DNA from: Paenibacillus sp. URB8-2
GTDB taxonomy: Bacteria > Bacillota > Bacilli > Paenibacillales > Paenibacillaceae
Direction of reading: 5' to 3'
NCBI RefSeq assembly: GCF_013393385.1
Contig: NZ_AP023239.1
Coordinates: 3,782,001 to 3,846,000 of the forward strand
DNA length: 64,000 bases
In this document: positions 26,060 through 36,074 of the stretch, piece by piece
How the letters are laid out: every line of letters starts with the position of its first letter
Numbering within the stretch: position 1 is the stretch's first letter
The notes under the pieces: generated by a model
What the model was told of the DNA's origin: nothing
Databases searched by the model: none
What the model saw: the letters and a program-made list of their open reading frames with translations, nothing else
Translations under genes and position numbers: made by a program

Positions 26060-27967
26060 TTACGAAGACGTTGTCGTCTTGCCGAAAGGATAAGAGCTTG
26101 CCGCCTTCATCGATCTGATTCGGCCGCACAGCGCTTCGACGGTAAGTCCCGTCAGTTGACGCTGCTCCTTGATCGATCCGTGTTCGACAAAAATATCCGG
26201 CACGCCCATCAGCTCAACAGTGACATGATGCAGGCCTTGCTCAGCGTAATGCTCCAGCACAGCGCTGCCCAGGCTGCCCGCCTGGCTCGCCTCTTCCAGC
26301 ACAACCATCTTCGTGCCGGCCAGAGCGAGACCCTGCAGCATGGAGCCGTCCATCGGCTTCAGGAAGCGGGCGTTGACTACGCCCGCCTGAATGCCTTCGC
26401 GCTTAAGCAGATCCGCCGCCTCTTCCGCCAGCTGCACCATTGGGCCGCAAGCGATAATGGCGAAATCGTCGCCGGGCCGCAGCCGTTCCCAAGACCCGAT
26501 GGGCAGGCAGCGAAGTTCCGTATCGAGCGCTGTTCCGGTGCCGTTAATGCGGGGATAACGGTATGCGATCGGACCGTCATTGTATTCCAGCGCCGTCTTC
26601 ATCATATGGCGCAGTTCATTCTCATCCTTAGGCATCATCAGCACGATGTTCGGTATATGCCGCATAAAAGCGATATCGTACACGCCTTGATGCGTCTCCC
26701 CGTCGGCACCGACGAATCCGGCCCGGTCGATGGCGAACATCACGTTGGCGTTATGCCGGCAGATGTCGTGGACAATCTGATCATAGGCGCGCTGCATAAA
26801 GGTGGAATAAACGGCAAACACCGGCTTCATTCCTTCCATTGCCAGCGCGGCGCAGAGTGTCGCCGCGTGCTGCTCTGCAATGCCTACATCGATCATCCGT
26901 CCCGGAAATTCCTTCGAGAACGGGAACAGACCCGAGCCTCCAGGCATAGCAGGAGTGACGGCGACAAGCCGTTCATCCTGTCGTCCAAGCTCGATCAGCG
27001 TCTCGCCGAACACTTCCGTATACATCGGATTGCCTACTGCTTTCAGCACCTGGCCGGATTCGATCTTGTACGGTGTAATGCCGTGCCATTTATAGGAATC
27101 GGCTTCCGCCGGTTTATAGCCTTTACCTTTTGTGGTGAGCACGTGAACCAGCACGGGCCCCGCCACATTATCTGCCTGATGGAACGTATCGACCATGGTT
27201 GCAAGATCATGACCGTCCACAGGTCCGAGATACGTAAAGCCAAGTTCCTCGAACAGAACGCCGGGAACCATCATATATTTCAGTCTGTCTTTCATCCGTT
27301 CCGCGGTCTTAGCTAGACGGCCGCCGATCGCCGGAATCTTCTTGAGGAGCCCTTCCACTTCATCCTTGGCGCGCAAATAATGGCGGTCCGAGCGAATTTG
27401 GCTTAAGTAATTATGCATGGCGCCAACATTGGGAGCGATGGACATTTCATTGTCGTTAAGGATGACCATTAGCTTGCGGCGCTCATGTCCGATATGGTTC
27501 AGCGCCTCGAACGCCATGCCGCCGGTAAGAGCCCCGTCGCCGATCACCGCGACAACCTTGTTGTCCTCTCCCTTGAAATCGCGGGCCATCGCCATGCCCA
27601 TCGCGGCAGAGAGGGAAGTGCTGCTGTGCCCGGCTTCCCACACGTCATGCTCGCTCTCGGAGCGTTTGACAAAGCCGCAGAGCCCATTTTGCTTGCGCAG
27701 CGAATCAAACCGATCCTTGCGGCCGGTCAATATTTTGTGGACATAAGCCTGATGTCCGACATCGAAGATAAATTTGTCCCGGGGACTGTCGTAGCAGTAA
27801 TGCAGGGCCAGCGTGAGCTCCACTACTCCCAGATTGGAGGCGAGATGTCCGCCGGTCGCAGACAGCTTCTCAATCAAAAACCGACGTATCTCGTCCGCCA
27901 GGGTATTTAATTGTTCGATCGATAGCGACTTCAGTTGCTTAGGATCATTTAGTTGTGGAAGCAGCAC
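26060..27967 (-). CDS. dxs: 1-deoxy-D-xylulose-5-phosphate synthase
   Basis: A 635-residue transketolase-like enzyme that condenses pyruvate and glyceraldehyde-3-phosphate in the first step of the MEP isoprenoid pathway. The thiamine diphosphate motif is [18 protein letters not shown]...LNDN (residues about 150-180), the catalytic His in [12 protein letters not shown], and the pyrimidine domain has the conserved VGIAEQHA near 370. Start is GTG 27967 after GGGG. It directly precedes tlyA and follows ispA, joining two isoprenoid genes. Confidence 0.96.
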   Translation of the reverse strand: MLLPQLNDPKQLKSLSIEQLNTLADEIRRFLIEKLSATGGHLASNLGVVELTLALHYCYDSPRDKFIFDVGHQAYVHKILTGRKDRFDSLRKQNGLCGFVKRSESEHDVWEAGHSSTSLSAAMGMAMARDFKGEDNKVVAVIGDGALTGGMAFEALNHIGHERRKLMVILNDNEMSIAPNVGAMHNYLSQIRSDRHYLRAKDEVEGLLKKIPAIGGRLAKTAERMKDRLKYMMVPGVLFEELGFTYLGPVDGHDLATMVDTFHQADNVAGPVLVHVLTTKGKGYKPAEADSYKWHGITPYKIESGQVLKAVGNPMYTEVFGETLIELGRQDERLVAVTPAMPGGSGLFPFSKEFPGRMIDVGIAEQHAATLCAALAMEGMKPVFAVYSTFMQRAYDQIVHDICRHNANVMFAIDRAGFVGADGETHQGVYDIAFMRHIPNIVLMMPKDENELRHMMKTALEYNDGPIAYRYPRINGTGTALDTELRCLPIGSWERLRPGDDFAIIACGPMVQLAEEAADLLKREGIQAGVVNARFLKPMDGSMLQGLALAGTKMVVLEEASQAGSLGSAVLEHYAEQGLHHVTVELMGVPDIFVEHGSIKEQRQLTGLTVEALCGRIRSMKAASSYPFGKTTTSS

Positions 27968-28020
27968 GTAATTTCCCCGCTTTCCTGATGTTGTAAAGTA
28001 TAACCCTCATTATAACACAA

Positions 28021-28050
28021 ATGAAACGGCTGTCGAAATGCAGCCGTTTC
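28021..28050 (-). terminator. hairpin after ispA
   Basis: GAAACGGCTG-CATTTCGA-CAGCCGTTTC on the minus strand, 10-bp perfect stem, followed by ATTTG. It lies between ispA and dxs; the short T run suggests partial termination. Confidence 0.5.
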
Positions 28051-28058
28051 CGCAAATT

Positions 28059-29024
28059 TCAGTGATCTCTGGACATTAAATAATCAGCGATTTCGATGAG
28101 CCGCGCCCCACCTTCAAATCCGCCTTCCCGCACAGCGGACTTGGCTTCTTCCGTCAACCGTTCCACTTCCCGGCGGGAGGCCTCCAGCCCGATAAAATAA
28201 GGATACGTCACCTTCTGCTGCCGGACATCGCTGCCCGTCTTCTTGCCGAGCTTGCTTTCGTCTCCGACGAGGTCGAGTATATCGTCCTGCACCTGGAAAG
28301 CAAGCCCGATGCTGATACCGAACCGGCGCAGGGCCTCAAGCTGCTTCTCCGAAGCTCCGCCTATACGCCCTCCGGCTAACAGTGAGAATACGATCAGATC
28401 GCCTGTCTTATGCAGATGAATATAACGCAGGCTCTCCAAGTCGGTCAGGCCCTGCTCGCCTTCCATATCGGCAGCCTGACCGCCGACCATGCCGCGCGGT
28501 CCGGCCATTTCCGCCAAGTCCTCCACGATGGACAGGACATTCTCTGCGGACACCCCGTGCCGGCGGGCCGACTGTACAACGCTGTAAAAGGCATGCGTCA
28601 GCAGCGCGTCTCCCGCCAGGATGGCTGCCGCTTCTCCGTACACTTTATGGTTCGTCAGTCGCCCCCGCCGGTAATCGTCGTCGTCCATGGCGGGCAGATC
28701 GTCATGAATCAGCGAATATGTATGCACCATTTCGATTGCCGCAGCCACAGGCAGCGCCTCTTCCCGGCGCCCGCCAAGCGCTTCGCACGCTGCGATAACG
28801 AGCAGGGGACGAAGGCGCTTGCCTCCGGCGAGCAGAGAATAGCTCATCGCTTCCGCCAGCTTGGAGGGAACCTCCCAATGCTTCGGGAAGAGCATCGTCA
28901 GCTCGCCCGCAACAAAGTCGCCCACTCCGGCGATATATTCTTTTAAGAGCTGGCGGTTTGCGGGTTCAAGGCCTTGGCTCTCTCCGGGTTCCTGTCCGGA
29001 GAGTCCGTTATTATAAGGAATCAT
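28059..29024 (-). CDS. ispA: farnesyl diphosphate synthase-type polyprenyl synthase
   Basis: A 321-residue trans-prenyltransferase that builds farnesyl (or geranyl) diphosphate. The two aspartate-rich motifs are HDDLPAMDDDDYRRGR (near residue 110) and FQVQDDILDLVGD (near 245). The C-terminus ends DYLMSRDH. Start ATG 29024 is inside the end of xseB (14-nt overlap), so the two are coupled; the frame open to 29051 lacks a site. Short-chain product size is inferred from residues before the first motif and from context. Confidence 0.94.
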   Translation of the reverse strand: MIPYNNGLSGQEPGESQGLEPANRQLLKEYIAGVGDFVAGELTMLFPKHWEVPSKLAEAMSYSLLAGGKRLRPLLVIAACEALGGRREEALPVAAAIEMVHTYSLIHDDLPAMDDDDYRRGRLTNHKVYGEAAAILAGDALLTHAFYSVVQSARRHGVSAENVLSIVEDLAEMAGPRGMVGGQAADMEGEQGLTDLESLRYIHLHKTGDLIVFSLLAGGRIGGASEKQLEALRRFGISIGLAFQVQDDILDLVGDESKLGKKTGSDVRQQKVTYPYFIGLEASRREVERLTEEAKSAVREGGFEGGARLIEIADYLMSRDH

Positions 29025-29271
29025 CGCCGTCCCCTTCCAGCGCGGAGCCAAACGGCTTCTTGCGAAGCTCTCCGTCTTCTTCCACGATCATTTCGATCTT
29101 GCGCTCCACCTGCTCCAGCTTGGCGCCGCAAAGCTGGGAGAGCTTCATACCCTGCTGAAACAAATCAATCGCCTTCTCCAGCGGAACGTCGCCGTGCTCC
29201 AGTTCACGCACGATTAGTTCCAGCCGGTCCATCGCTTCCTCAAATCCCAGTTCCGCTTCTTCCTTCGCCAT
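29011..29271 (-). CDS. xseB: exodeoxyribonuclease VII small subunit
   Basis: An 86-residue helical protein with the family pattern GFEEAMDRLELIVRELEHGD and LEKAIDLFQQGMKL. It binds XseA to form exonuclease VII, which degrades single-stranded DNA. Start ATG 29271 lies within the last 32 nt of xseA. Since xseA is frameshifted here, its partner may be missing. Confidence 0.93.
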   Translation of the reverse strand: MAKEEAELGFEEAMDRLELIVRELEHGDVPLEKAIDLFQQGMKLSQLCGAKLEQVERKIEMIVEEDGELRKKPFGSALEGDGDDSL

Positions 29272-30626
29272 GATCCTTCGCATCCTCCTTCATTCCCCAT
29301 ACCTGGCAGTCCAGCTGGCCGTCCGCCAGCTTCACAACAACCAGATCGCCGAGCTGAACTTCACTCAGCGATTTGACCAAATGCCGTTCCTTCTCGTCGT
29401 AGACCAAGCTGTAGCCCCGCGCCATGACCTTCAGCGGGCTGAGCGCGTCAAGAGCCTTGAGCTCCGCCGCAAAGCGGGAGCGCTTGTCCTGCAGGCGCGC
29501 TTTCATGGCAGCGACGAGCTCGCGCCTGGCGCCGTCGCTCCGGCGCCGCGCGGCGATTACGCCTTCGCGCGGGCTGTAACGCTCCAGGCGGTGATGCAGC
29601 ACCGCCTGCCGCTCGCGGGCCCTCGCCTGCCGCGCTTCGGCGGCGCGGCTCAGCCGCTGGCGCAGCATGTCCAGCCGCTGCGCGTGCTGGAGCAGGTACC
29701 GGCGCGGGCTGACCAGCACCGGCGAGCGCTGCAGCGCCGAGAGCCGCTCGCGCCCGCGCTGTGCGCGCCGCTGCAGCCCCCTGGCGCAGCAGGCGCTGCT
29801 GCTGGCGGAGCTGCGCGGCCAGCTCCGCGGCATGCGGCACGGCCAGCTCCGCCGCGGCCGTGGGCGTCGCGGCCCGAAGGTCGGCAGCGAAATCGGCGAT
29901 CGTAAAATCGGTCTCATGGCCGACGGCCGAAATGACCGGAATATCCGACGCCGCAATGGCTCTCGCAACGGCTTCTTCGTTGAACGCCCAAAGCTCCTCC
30001 AGCGAGCCGCCGCCGCGGCCCACGATGAGCACGTCGGCTTCGCCCATCGCGTTCAGCTCGTGTATCGCCTTCACGATGGACGGCGCCGCTCCCTTGCCCT
30101 GCACAAGCACGGGATAGACCACGATGGCCACCTGCGGAAAGCGTCTGCGCAGTGTGATCAGAATATCCCGGACCGCTGCGCCCGTCGGCGACGTGACGAC
30201 GCCGATGCAGCGCGGATAGCGGGGCAGCGGCCGCTTCAGCTCGGCAGCGAACAGCCCTTCCTGCTCCAGCTTCTTCTTCAGTTGCTCATAGGCCAGGTAC
30301 AGGCTGCCGATGCCGTCGGGCTGCATATGCGTGGCATAGAACTGGTACTGCCCGTCCCTCTCATATACCGTCACATTGCCTCTGGCGATGACCCGGGAGC
30401 CCTCCTTAGGCACAAATGGCAGCCGCTGGTTATGAGAAGCGAACATAATAGCTTTGATACGGCTGCTCTCATCCTTCAGCGTAAAATACATATGCCCGCT
30501 GCCATGATGCGTAAAATTGGAAATCTCTCCCCGAATCCACACATCGGAAAGCACATGATCCGAGTCCAGCTTCATGCGGATATAACGGTTGAGATCTTTA
30601 ATGGAATATACCTTCCGCTCCGCCAT
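29240..30626 (-). pseudogene. xseA: exodeoxyribonuclease VII large subunit, frameshifted
   Basis: The 5' frame from ATG 30626 gives an OB-fold N-terminus ([20 protein letters not shown]), the core [14 protein letters not shown] and [16 protein letters not shown], and [12 protein letters not shown], all typical of XseA. At a G5 run (C5, 29777-29781 on the plus strand) the phase breaks: the continuing frame gives low-complexity Ala/Arg sequence to 29448, while the -1 phase gives the expected coiled-coil C-terminus ([15 protein letters not shown] ... LSPLKVMARGYSLVYD) to 29240. Removing one G restores about 462 residues. It may be a real mutation or an assembly error in a very GC-rich stretch. 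Confidence 0.88.
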
Positions 30627-30636
30627 GATGCTTGTC

Positions 30637-31494
30637 CTATTCCAGTCCGCGGCGGCGCTTCGCCGCGGTCAGCGTGTTCACCATCAGCATCGTGATGGTC
30701 ATTGGCCCTACGCCGCCGGGAACCGGCGTAATGTAACCGGCAACTTCCTTGGCGCTGTCGTAGTCAACGTCTCCTGCCAGTTTGCCGTTGTCCAGGCGGT
30801 TCATGCCCACGTCGATGACAACCGCTCCTGGCTTCACAAAGGAAGCATCGATAAAGTAGGCGCGGCCGATCGCCACGACCAGCACATCGGCCATCCGGCA
30901 CAGCTCGGCCATGTTCGCCGTGCGGGAATGACACATAGTAACCGTCGCATTCTCCCGCTGCAGCAGCAGGGATACCGGCTTGCCGACAATATTGCTGCGG
31001 CCGATTACTACGGCATGCTTGCCGGAAAGGTCGATGCCGGTGCGCTTGATCAGTTCAATTACTCCGGCGGGAGTACAAGGAAGCAGACTGTCATCGCCGA
31101 TTACAAGATTGCCGACGTTGACCGGATGAAACCCGTCGACATCCTTCTCTACGGAGATGGCGTCGATCACCGCTTTTTCGTTAATATGCTTCGGCAGCGG
31201 AAGCTGCACCAGAATGCCGTCAATCTCGTCCGCCTTATTCAGTTCGTCAACGAGCGAGAGGAGTTCTTCCTGGGAAGTCGAAGCGGGCAGCCGGTGCACT
31301 ACCGAATGGAAGCCAAGGCTGATACAGGTTTTTTCCTTGCTGTTCACATATACCTGCGAACCCGGGTCCTCCCCTACAAGTACCACAGCGAGACCTGGCT
31401 TGACACCACGCTCCGCAAGCGTCTCGACCTTCCGGGCAATATCCACACGTATTTCTTCGGAAACCAGTTTACCGCTGATGATTGCTGCTGTCAT
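30637..31494 (-). CDS. folD: bifunctional methylene-THF dehydrogenase/cyclohydrolase
   Basis: A 285-residue FolD enzyme interconverting 5,10-methylene- and 10-formyl-tetrahydrofolate. Signatures are [12 protein letters not shown] (catalytic Lys near residue 57), [10 protein letters not shown], the NADP site GRSNIVGKP and the C-terminal PGGVGPMTI. Start ATG 31494 with AAAGGGGAG upstream; extra codons to 31569 are not used. It ends 10 nt before xseA. Confidence 0.96.
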   Translation of the reverse strand: MTAAIISGKLVSEEIRVDIARKVETLAERGVKPGLAVVLVGEDPGSQVYVNSKEKTCISLGFHSVVHRLPASTSQEELLSLVDELNKADEIDGILVQLPLPKHINEKAVIDAISVEKDVDGFHPVNVGNLVIGDDSLLPCTPAGVIELIKRTGIDLSGKHAVVIGRSNIVGKPVSLLLQRENATVTMCHSRTANMAELCRMADVLVVAIGRAYFIDASFVKPGAVVIDVGMNRLDNGKLAGDVDYDSAKEVAGYITPVPGGVGPMTITMLMVNTLTAAKRRRGLE

Positions 31495-31599
31495 GACACT
31501 TATCTCCCCTTTAGTGAACTTTGATAGTTGTAAGGTGTCTTTTCGCGAAAAAGGGCGCACCAGGCGCATCGTTTTGCCTTTTTTTAAATCAGCTTCGTT

Positions 31600-32052
31600 C
31601 TACGAACGGTTGGACTTCAGCTCTTCCAAATCCTGAATCATTTTTCCCAGCACGCCGTTGACAAATTTGCCGGAATCCTCGGTGCCGAAATGCTTGGCAA
31701 GCTCAATCGCCTCATTGACGGCAACCTTGGCAGGAACATCATTCAGATAGATCATTTCATAGGCCGCGAGCCGCAAAATTTGACGATCAACGCGGGACAG
31801 CCGGCTCATTTGCCACCCCTTCAAGTAATGCTCCAGCATATCGTCGATTGCAGGCTTGGCTTCCCAAATGCCGTTTACATGGCTAAGCACATAATCTTTT
31901 AGCAGCACCTCGTCGGAAATGACCCGTTCCGTCTCATTTTCCTCGGACGCTTCTTCCAGCAGCATTTCCACCGCCTCGCCGCTCTCGACCTCGTTCATCT
32001 CCATCTGATACAGGCTTTGCACTATTATTTCTCTTGCTACGCGTCTTTTCAT
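31600..32052 (-). CDS. nusB: transcription antitermination factor NusB
   Basis: A 150-residue all-helical NusB that binds the boxA of rRNA transcripts with NusE. It has the R-R-x-A-R-E-x-x-x-Q-x-L-Y-Q start (KRRVAREIIVQSLYQMEMN), the ILRLAAYEMIYL helix and the VNEAIELAKHFG-GKFVNGVL end. AAAGGAGGAACAA precedes the ATG. It is about 500 nt after the DUF2273 gene and 105 nt before folD. Confidence 0.95.
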   Translation of the reverse strand: MKRRVAREIIVQSLYQMEMNEVESGEAVEMLLEEASEENETERVISDEVLLKDYVLSHVNGIWEAKPAIDDMLEHYLKGWQMSRLSRVDRQILRLAAYEMIYLNDVPAKVAVNEAIELAKHFGTEDSGKFVNGVLGKMIQDLEELKSNRS

Positions 32053-32559
32053 TTGTTCCTCCTTTAAATTGATCCAGGTTCCACCTGAACGCTGAACCCC
32101 AACAAATCCTAAGTTAGCCGGCCGCCCCGATTGGATGAATGCAGGTAATCGCCGAATTTCCCGCTCCCATGCGAATAGATGGAGACTTACCGGTTAATCT
32201 GACCGTTACCCTCTTCAGAGCTTTAGCTGAAATCCCGCATCAAGGAGCTTGGGGCACTCTCGAAAACGGTTCGCTGCCTGTCGCTGACTTCCGGTTTGGC
32301 TTGTATATAGGATGTACACTTTTCGTTCTGTTCATCGTCCTTGCTTTAGCGTCTGCTTGGACTCCGCATTCCATGCCCCCTGTTCAGGGGCTGTCCGAAA
32401 CATCCGTACAATATGATTCTAAACGCGGGTACAGACCGCAAATCATGATTTTTCACAGGAGACGATTGCCATCCAGCGCAAAAAAAACCGCACTGCCCTT
32501 CATTCGAGCAAAAAAACGCAGATGACCAGTTCGCTCCGAAAGAAAGGCTTTAGCGCGGT
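32053..32559. other. intergenic region between DUF2273 gene and nusB
   Basis: This 507-nt gap is unusual for an otherwise tight gene run. A plus-strand frame of 128 codons (32139-32525) has one hydrophobic segment but no ribosome site and runs against all neighbours, so I do not call it. Minus-strand T-rich tracts near 32464-32474 and 32509-32516 suggest one or two terminators for the asp23-amaP transcript, and a separate nusB promoter may lie near 32080-32140. Confidence 0.4.
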
Positions 32560-32790
32560 TCACTTGAAGGGACGCCAGCGGGCCGACAGCTGCTCCAACA
32601 GCTCCCGCCAAGGGAACAATGGAGCCTGCGCGTCTTTTCTTCCGCCAAGCGTATATCCGATGAACACAACCAGTGCAAAGAACAGCATATCCCAGAAACC
32701 GCTGATTAAATAAATGATGCCGAGAATACATCCAAAGGCTACTCCGGCGATTCTACCACCGTGACTTTCCCAAATATCTCTCCAGGGCAT
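32560..32790 (-). CDS. DUF2273 small membrane protein
   Basis: A 76-residue protein with two membrane helices (residues about 14-30 and 33-50) and the family core HGGRIAGVAFGCILGIIYL ... GYTLGGRKD. Such proteins are encoded with Asp23/AmaP in many Firmicutes and are thought to belong to the cell-envelope stress module. RBS GAGGTGAG is 9 nt before ATG 32790; the gap to amaP is 15 nt. Confidence 0.85.
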   Translation of the reverse strand: MPWRDIWESHGGRIAGVAFGCILGIIYLISGFWDMLFFALVVFIGYTLGGRKDAQAPLFPWRELLEQLSARWRPFK

Positions 32791-32805
32791 AAGGGAAACT
32801 CACCT

Positions 32806-33354
32806 CTATTCCACTCGACTTTTGAAGCTGGGGGACTGTGCAAGATTCGCGATATAGACGGACACATCGGCAACCGGAACGCCTGTCGTTTCCTGCACAT
32901 ATTCATGCACCTGCCGCTGTATTTCCGAGGTCAAGAGCGGCAGCGAATGCTCGCCGTCCACGACGCCTCGGATCATAATTTCTAGTCCCGCCTGGGAAAC
33001 GCGGATGCGTGATTTCAGGTCGCGAATGCCTTTAACCCGTCCGGCCGCTTTCAGGCTGAGATTCTCGATCGTTTCCATAGAGATCTGAATATCCCCGTAT
33101 TCCGTGCGCTGATCCACCGATAGAGTCGATGTCCGGTCCCGGCGAAGGGAGATGTAGAAGAACCGGATACTAAGCAGGAATAAAATCACCGCCACAACAA
33201 TCGCAGCGATATAAGCGGAATTCCAATCCTGGATCCTCAGATTCCTTGGAAGGACGCCGCTTAACAGGAGGATGGCAATAACAGATAATGCTCCGATGCT
33301 CAAGCTGTATATAAACAGCAAAAGTCTGTCCAAAATTTTCGCCACGAGCCTCAT
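32806..33354 (-). CDS. amaP: AmaP-like anchor for Asp23
   Basis: A 182-residue protein with two N-terminal membrane helices (residues about 10-32 and 48-70) and a C-terminal Asp23-like domain (QISMETIENLSLKAAGRVKGI). In staphylococci AmaP tethers Asp23 to the membrane. It lies between the Asp23-family gene and the DUF2273 gene, the usual order, so the three probably act as one unit. Confidence 0.87.
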   Translation of the reverse strand: MRLVAKILDRLLLFIYSLSIGALSVIAILLLSGVLPRNLRIQDWNSAYIAAIVVAVILFLLSIRFFYISLRRDRTSTLSVDQRTEYGDIQISMETIENLSLKAAGRVKGIRDLKSRIRVSQAGLEIMIRGVVDGEHSLPLLTSEIQRQVHEYVQETTGVPVADVSVYIANLAQSPSFKSRVE

Positions 33355-33372
33355 AACCTCCTTAAAGTAGAC

Positions 33373-33402
33373 TAAACCCTCGACTTGACCGTCGGGGGTT
33401 TA
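33373..33402 (-). terminator. hairpin between asp23 and amaP
   Basis: Minus strand AAACCCCCGAC-GGTCAA-GTCGAGGGTTT, 11-bp stem with one mismatch, in the 65-nt gap. The following T run is short (TTTAG), so it may reduce rather than stop readthrough into amaP. Confidence 0.55.
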
Positions 33403-33419
33403 ATGAGAACCGGAAGTCC

Positions 33420-33836
33420 TTATTTCACACGAAGGGCAAAATCGGTATCATCACTCACGCTGTTCTTTTCCGCACTCTTGAACTGAACATCGTGAATATG
33501 CACATTCACTTCCACGACCGTCAGTCCTGTCATGGTCTCGATCGACCGTTTGACGTTTCGCTGAATTTCCGCCGCCACTTCCGGAAGACGGGTGCCGTAT
33601 TCGATAATTACGGAGACATCCACAGCAGCTTCGCGCTGTCCGACTTCCACCTTAACGCCTTTTGAAAGGTTCTTGCGGCCCAGCAGCTCGACAATGCCTC
33701 CGGCAAATCCTCCGCTCATGCCCGCTACGCCTTTAACTTCAACGGTTGCGAGTCCCGCAATGACCTCAATCACTTCGGGAGCGATCTGGATTTCACCGAT
33801 TTCCGTACGTTCGAATTCTGTCGGCAATGTACTCAT
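33420..33836 (-). CDS. Asp23/Gls24-family envelope stress protein
   Basis: A 138-residue protein with the family core GEIQIAPEVIEVIAGLAT and KGVAGMSGGFAGGI, and VKVEVGQREAAVDVSVIIEYG. Start ATG 33836, with AAAGGTG/GGGGG before it; the frame to 33896 is not needed. It corresponds to yqhY, next to accBC in B. subtilis, where it affects acetyl-CoA carboxylase activity. Here too it is directly downstream of accC. Confidence 0.92.
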   Translation of the reverse strand: MSTLPTEFERTEIGEIQIAPEVIEVIAGLATVEVKGVAGMSGGFAGGIVELLGRKNLSKGVKVEVGQREAAVDVSVIIEYGTRLPEVAAEIQRNVKRSIETMTGLTVVEVNVHIHDVQFKSAEKNSVSDDTDFALRVK

Positions 33837-33948
33837 TTTGTCCCCCACACCTTTCATATTTGTTCCTGATGGCAAGCTTGAAGCACGTCTCTCCATTAAA
33901 CATACTATATCATTTGGCGAACTTTATGACAAACAAAGCGGCGCCGTC

Positions 33949-35292
33949 CTAAATTTCATTTTCTTCAAGGAATTTGATATCGAAATGACCGTCCAGAAAT
34001 ACGGGATGCTCCAGCAATTTTTGATGAAATGAAATGGTGGTATGTATTCCTTCAATGGCAAACTCGCCGAGAGCCCGTTTCATTTTGAGAATCGCTTCCT
34101 GGCGCGTAGGCGCCCAGACGATGAGCTTCGCAATCATGGAGTCATAAAAAGGCGATATTGTCCCGCCTGGATACGCGGCGCTGTCCACACGGACGCCAAG
34201 ACCGCCCGGAGGCAGGTAAAAACCGACCTTGCCCGGAGAAGGCATGAAATTCTTGGCCGGATCTTCCGCGTTAATGCGGCACTCGATCGACCATCCGTTG
34301 ATGACGATATCCTCCTGGGTGAACGAAAGGGGATTTCCTTCGGCCACCGAGATCATTTCCTTGATCAGATCCACGCCTGTTACCATTTCGGTAACCGGAT
34401 GTTCAACCTGAATGCGCGTATTCATTTCCATAAAGTAGAACTGCCCGTCTGCGCCTAGCAAAAACTCCAGTGTTCCCGCACCGGAATAATTCACGGCAAG
34501 CGCGGCGCGGACAGCCGCTTCGCCCATGGCCTGACGGATTTCCGGACTCAGAACGGAGCAAGGGGCCTCCTCCACCAGCTTCTGACGGCGTCGCTGTATG
34601 GAACAATCCCGTTCGCCAAGATGGACCACGTTGCCGTGATTATCGGCTATAATCTGGATCTCGACATGCTTCATGCCCGTCAGGTACTTCTCCAGATAGA
34701 CTCCGGCGTTGCCGAATGCTTTTTGCGCTTCTTGCTGGGCGGCCGTAATCTGCTTGATCAGCGATTCCTCGTCTTCGGCAATGCGGATGCCTTTCCCTCC
34801 GCCTCCGGCGGTAGCCTTGATAATAATGGGATAGCCGATCTCCCTGCTGAGCAGGACCGCCTCCTCAACGTCGTCTACAAGACCGTCGGAACCGGGAATA
34901 ACCGGAACGCCTGCATCCTTCATCGTTTCTTTGGCCACGGCCTTGTCCCCCATCCGCGTGATGGCTTCCGGAGAAGGGCCGATAAATATGATATTGCAGG
35001 AACCGCAAATTTCGGCGAAATCGGCATTCTCGGCAAGAAAGCCGTAACCGGGATGGATGGCGTCGCATTCGGTCAAAGTGGCCACGCTCATAATATTCGT
35101 GAAATTCAAATAGCTGTCCTTGGAAGCCGTCGGTCCGATACAGTACGCTTCATCGGCCAGCCGGACATGCAGCGAATCGCGGTCGGGCTCCGAATAGACC
35201 GCCACGGTGGAAATTCCCAATTCGCGGCAGGCGCGAATAATCCGAACGGCGATTTCCCCCCGGTTGGCGATCAGCACTTTTTGTATATTCAT
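33949..35292 (-). CDS. accC: acetyl-CoA carboxylase biotin carboxylase subunit
   Basis: A 447-residue biotin carboxylase, which carboxylates biotin on AccB with ATP and bicarbonate for fatty-acid synthesis. It begins [21 protein letters not shown]-grasp motifs [12 protein letters not shown] (near 160) and [15 protein letters not shown] (near 287) are intact, with [10 protein letters not shown] near 80. It follows accB by 16 nt; the two are one operon. Confidence 0.97.
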   Translation of the reverse strand: MNIQKVLIANRGEIAVRIIRACRELGISTVAVYSEPDRDSLHVRLADEAYCIGPTASKDSYLNFTNIMSVATLTECDAIHPGYGFLAENADFAEICGSCNIIFIGPSPEAITRMGDKAVAKETMKDAGVPVIPGSDGLVDDVEEAVLLSREIGYPIIIKATAGGGGKGIRIAEDEESLIKQITAAQQEAQKAFGNAGVYLEKYLTGMKHVEIQIIADNHGNVVHLGERDCSIQRRRQKLVEEAPCSVLSPEIRQAMGEAAVRAALAVNYSGAGTLEFLLGADGQFYFMEMNTRIQVEHPVTEMVTGVDLIKEMISVAEGNPLSFTQEDIVINGWSIECRINAEDPAKNFMPSPGKVGFYLPPGGLGVRVDSAAYPGGTISPFYDSMIAKLIVWAPTRQEAILKMKRALGEFAIEGIHTTISFHQKLLEHPVFLDGHFDIKFLEENEI

Positions 35293-35308
35293 TTCTTTCC
35301 TCCCGATT

Positions 35309-35827
35309 CTAAGATTCCGGCTTCACCAGGAACAGCGGCTGGCCGTACTCCACAAGCTGTCCGTTCTCTGCGAGAACGGATACGATCTCCCCGCGGACCT
35401 CCGCTTCCAGCTCGTTCATCAGCTTCATCGCTTCGATAATGCATACCGTCGACTTCTCGGTCACCCGGTCGCCCGCGCTTACGAACGCAGGCAAATCGGG
35501 CGAAGCCGAGGTGTAGAACGTTCCCACCATAGGAGATACGATTTTATGTAAGGTTCCTTCTGCGGGAGCAGCCAGCGTCTCCTGCTGCGGAGCAGCGGGA
35601 ACGGGAGCGGCTTGCCCGGTTGTCTGCTGCAGAGCAGGCGGCTGCGGAGCGGGCGTAAAGGGGTACGGATAAGGAGTAGCCGGAACCACATGCGCTTCCG
35701 CAGCCTCGGAACGGTCCGGTTTGCGGATGGCCAGCTTCATTCCTTCGCTTTCAATCTCCAGCTCATGCACGGAAGAGGTCTGGTCCAGCAGTTTGATCAA
35801 TTCCTTAATTTCGCTTAATTTGAACAT
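35309..35827 (-). CDS. accB: acetyl-CoA carboxylase biotin carboxyl carrier protein
   Basis: A 172-residue BCCP. The biotinylation site is EAMKLM with Lys 135, in the C-terminal barrel domain (residues about 95-172). The middle (residues 46-92) is a Pro/Ala/Gln-rich swinging linker. It forms the carrier half of the AccBC unit and is the first gene after the spoIIIA operon. Confidence 0.96.
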   Translation of the reverse strand: MFKLSEIKELIKLLDQTSSVHELEIESEGMKLAIRKPDRSEAAEAHVVPATPYPYPFTPAPQPPALQQTTGQAAPVPAAPQQETLAAPAEGTLHKIVSPMVGTFYTSASPDLPAFVSAGDRVTEKSTVCIIEAMKLMNELEAEVRGEIVSVLAENGQLVEYGQPLFLVKPES

Positions 35828-36074
35828 TTCGATCAGTTCACTCCTTCAGCTTTCTCTCAAAGCCGCTAACTTGGCGGAAAAGAAGAAACGACATCGCTGT
35901 CCTTTCAAGGGACGTCATCCGTTTCACCCAATAATATAGGATGCCAGATCCGCGCGATGCTTATCCTCATATACTTCAAGATAACTTTATGTATTATATC
36001 ACAAACGCAAGAAATGGAAAGAGCCCGGGATAACCCGAGCCCTTTCGTCATTTCCCGCGTTTTTTCGTGTTGAT
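35828..36074. other. spoIIIAH-accB intergenic region
   Basis: Contains the spoIIIAH terminator: on the minus strand GGGCTCGGG-TTAT-CCCGGGCTCTTTCC (36018-36046). It also contains a hairpin-type repeat copy (35884-35925, AGAAACG ... CCGTTTC). The accB promoter should lie between them; no gene is seen. Confidence 0.6.
35884..35925. repeat. copy 1 of the AGAAACG ... CGTTTC hairpin repeat
   Basis: AGAAACGACATCGCTGTCC ... GGGACGTCATCCGTTTC between spoIIIAH and accB. The inner TGTCCTTT/AAGGGACG pair extends the stem, as CCTCT/AGAGG does in the copy at 43548. Confidence 0.5.

Noticed and set aside
26156..27316. Plus-strand ORF of 386 codons
   Set aside because: Antisense to dxs; high GC makes long antisense frames common here.
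29667..30695. Plus-strand ORF of 342 codons
   Set aside because: Antisense to xseA in GC-rich sequence.
32139..32525. Plus-strand ORF of 128 codons with a hydrophobic stretch
   Set aside because: No RBS, wrong strand for the operon, no recognisable family; noted in the intergenic entry only.
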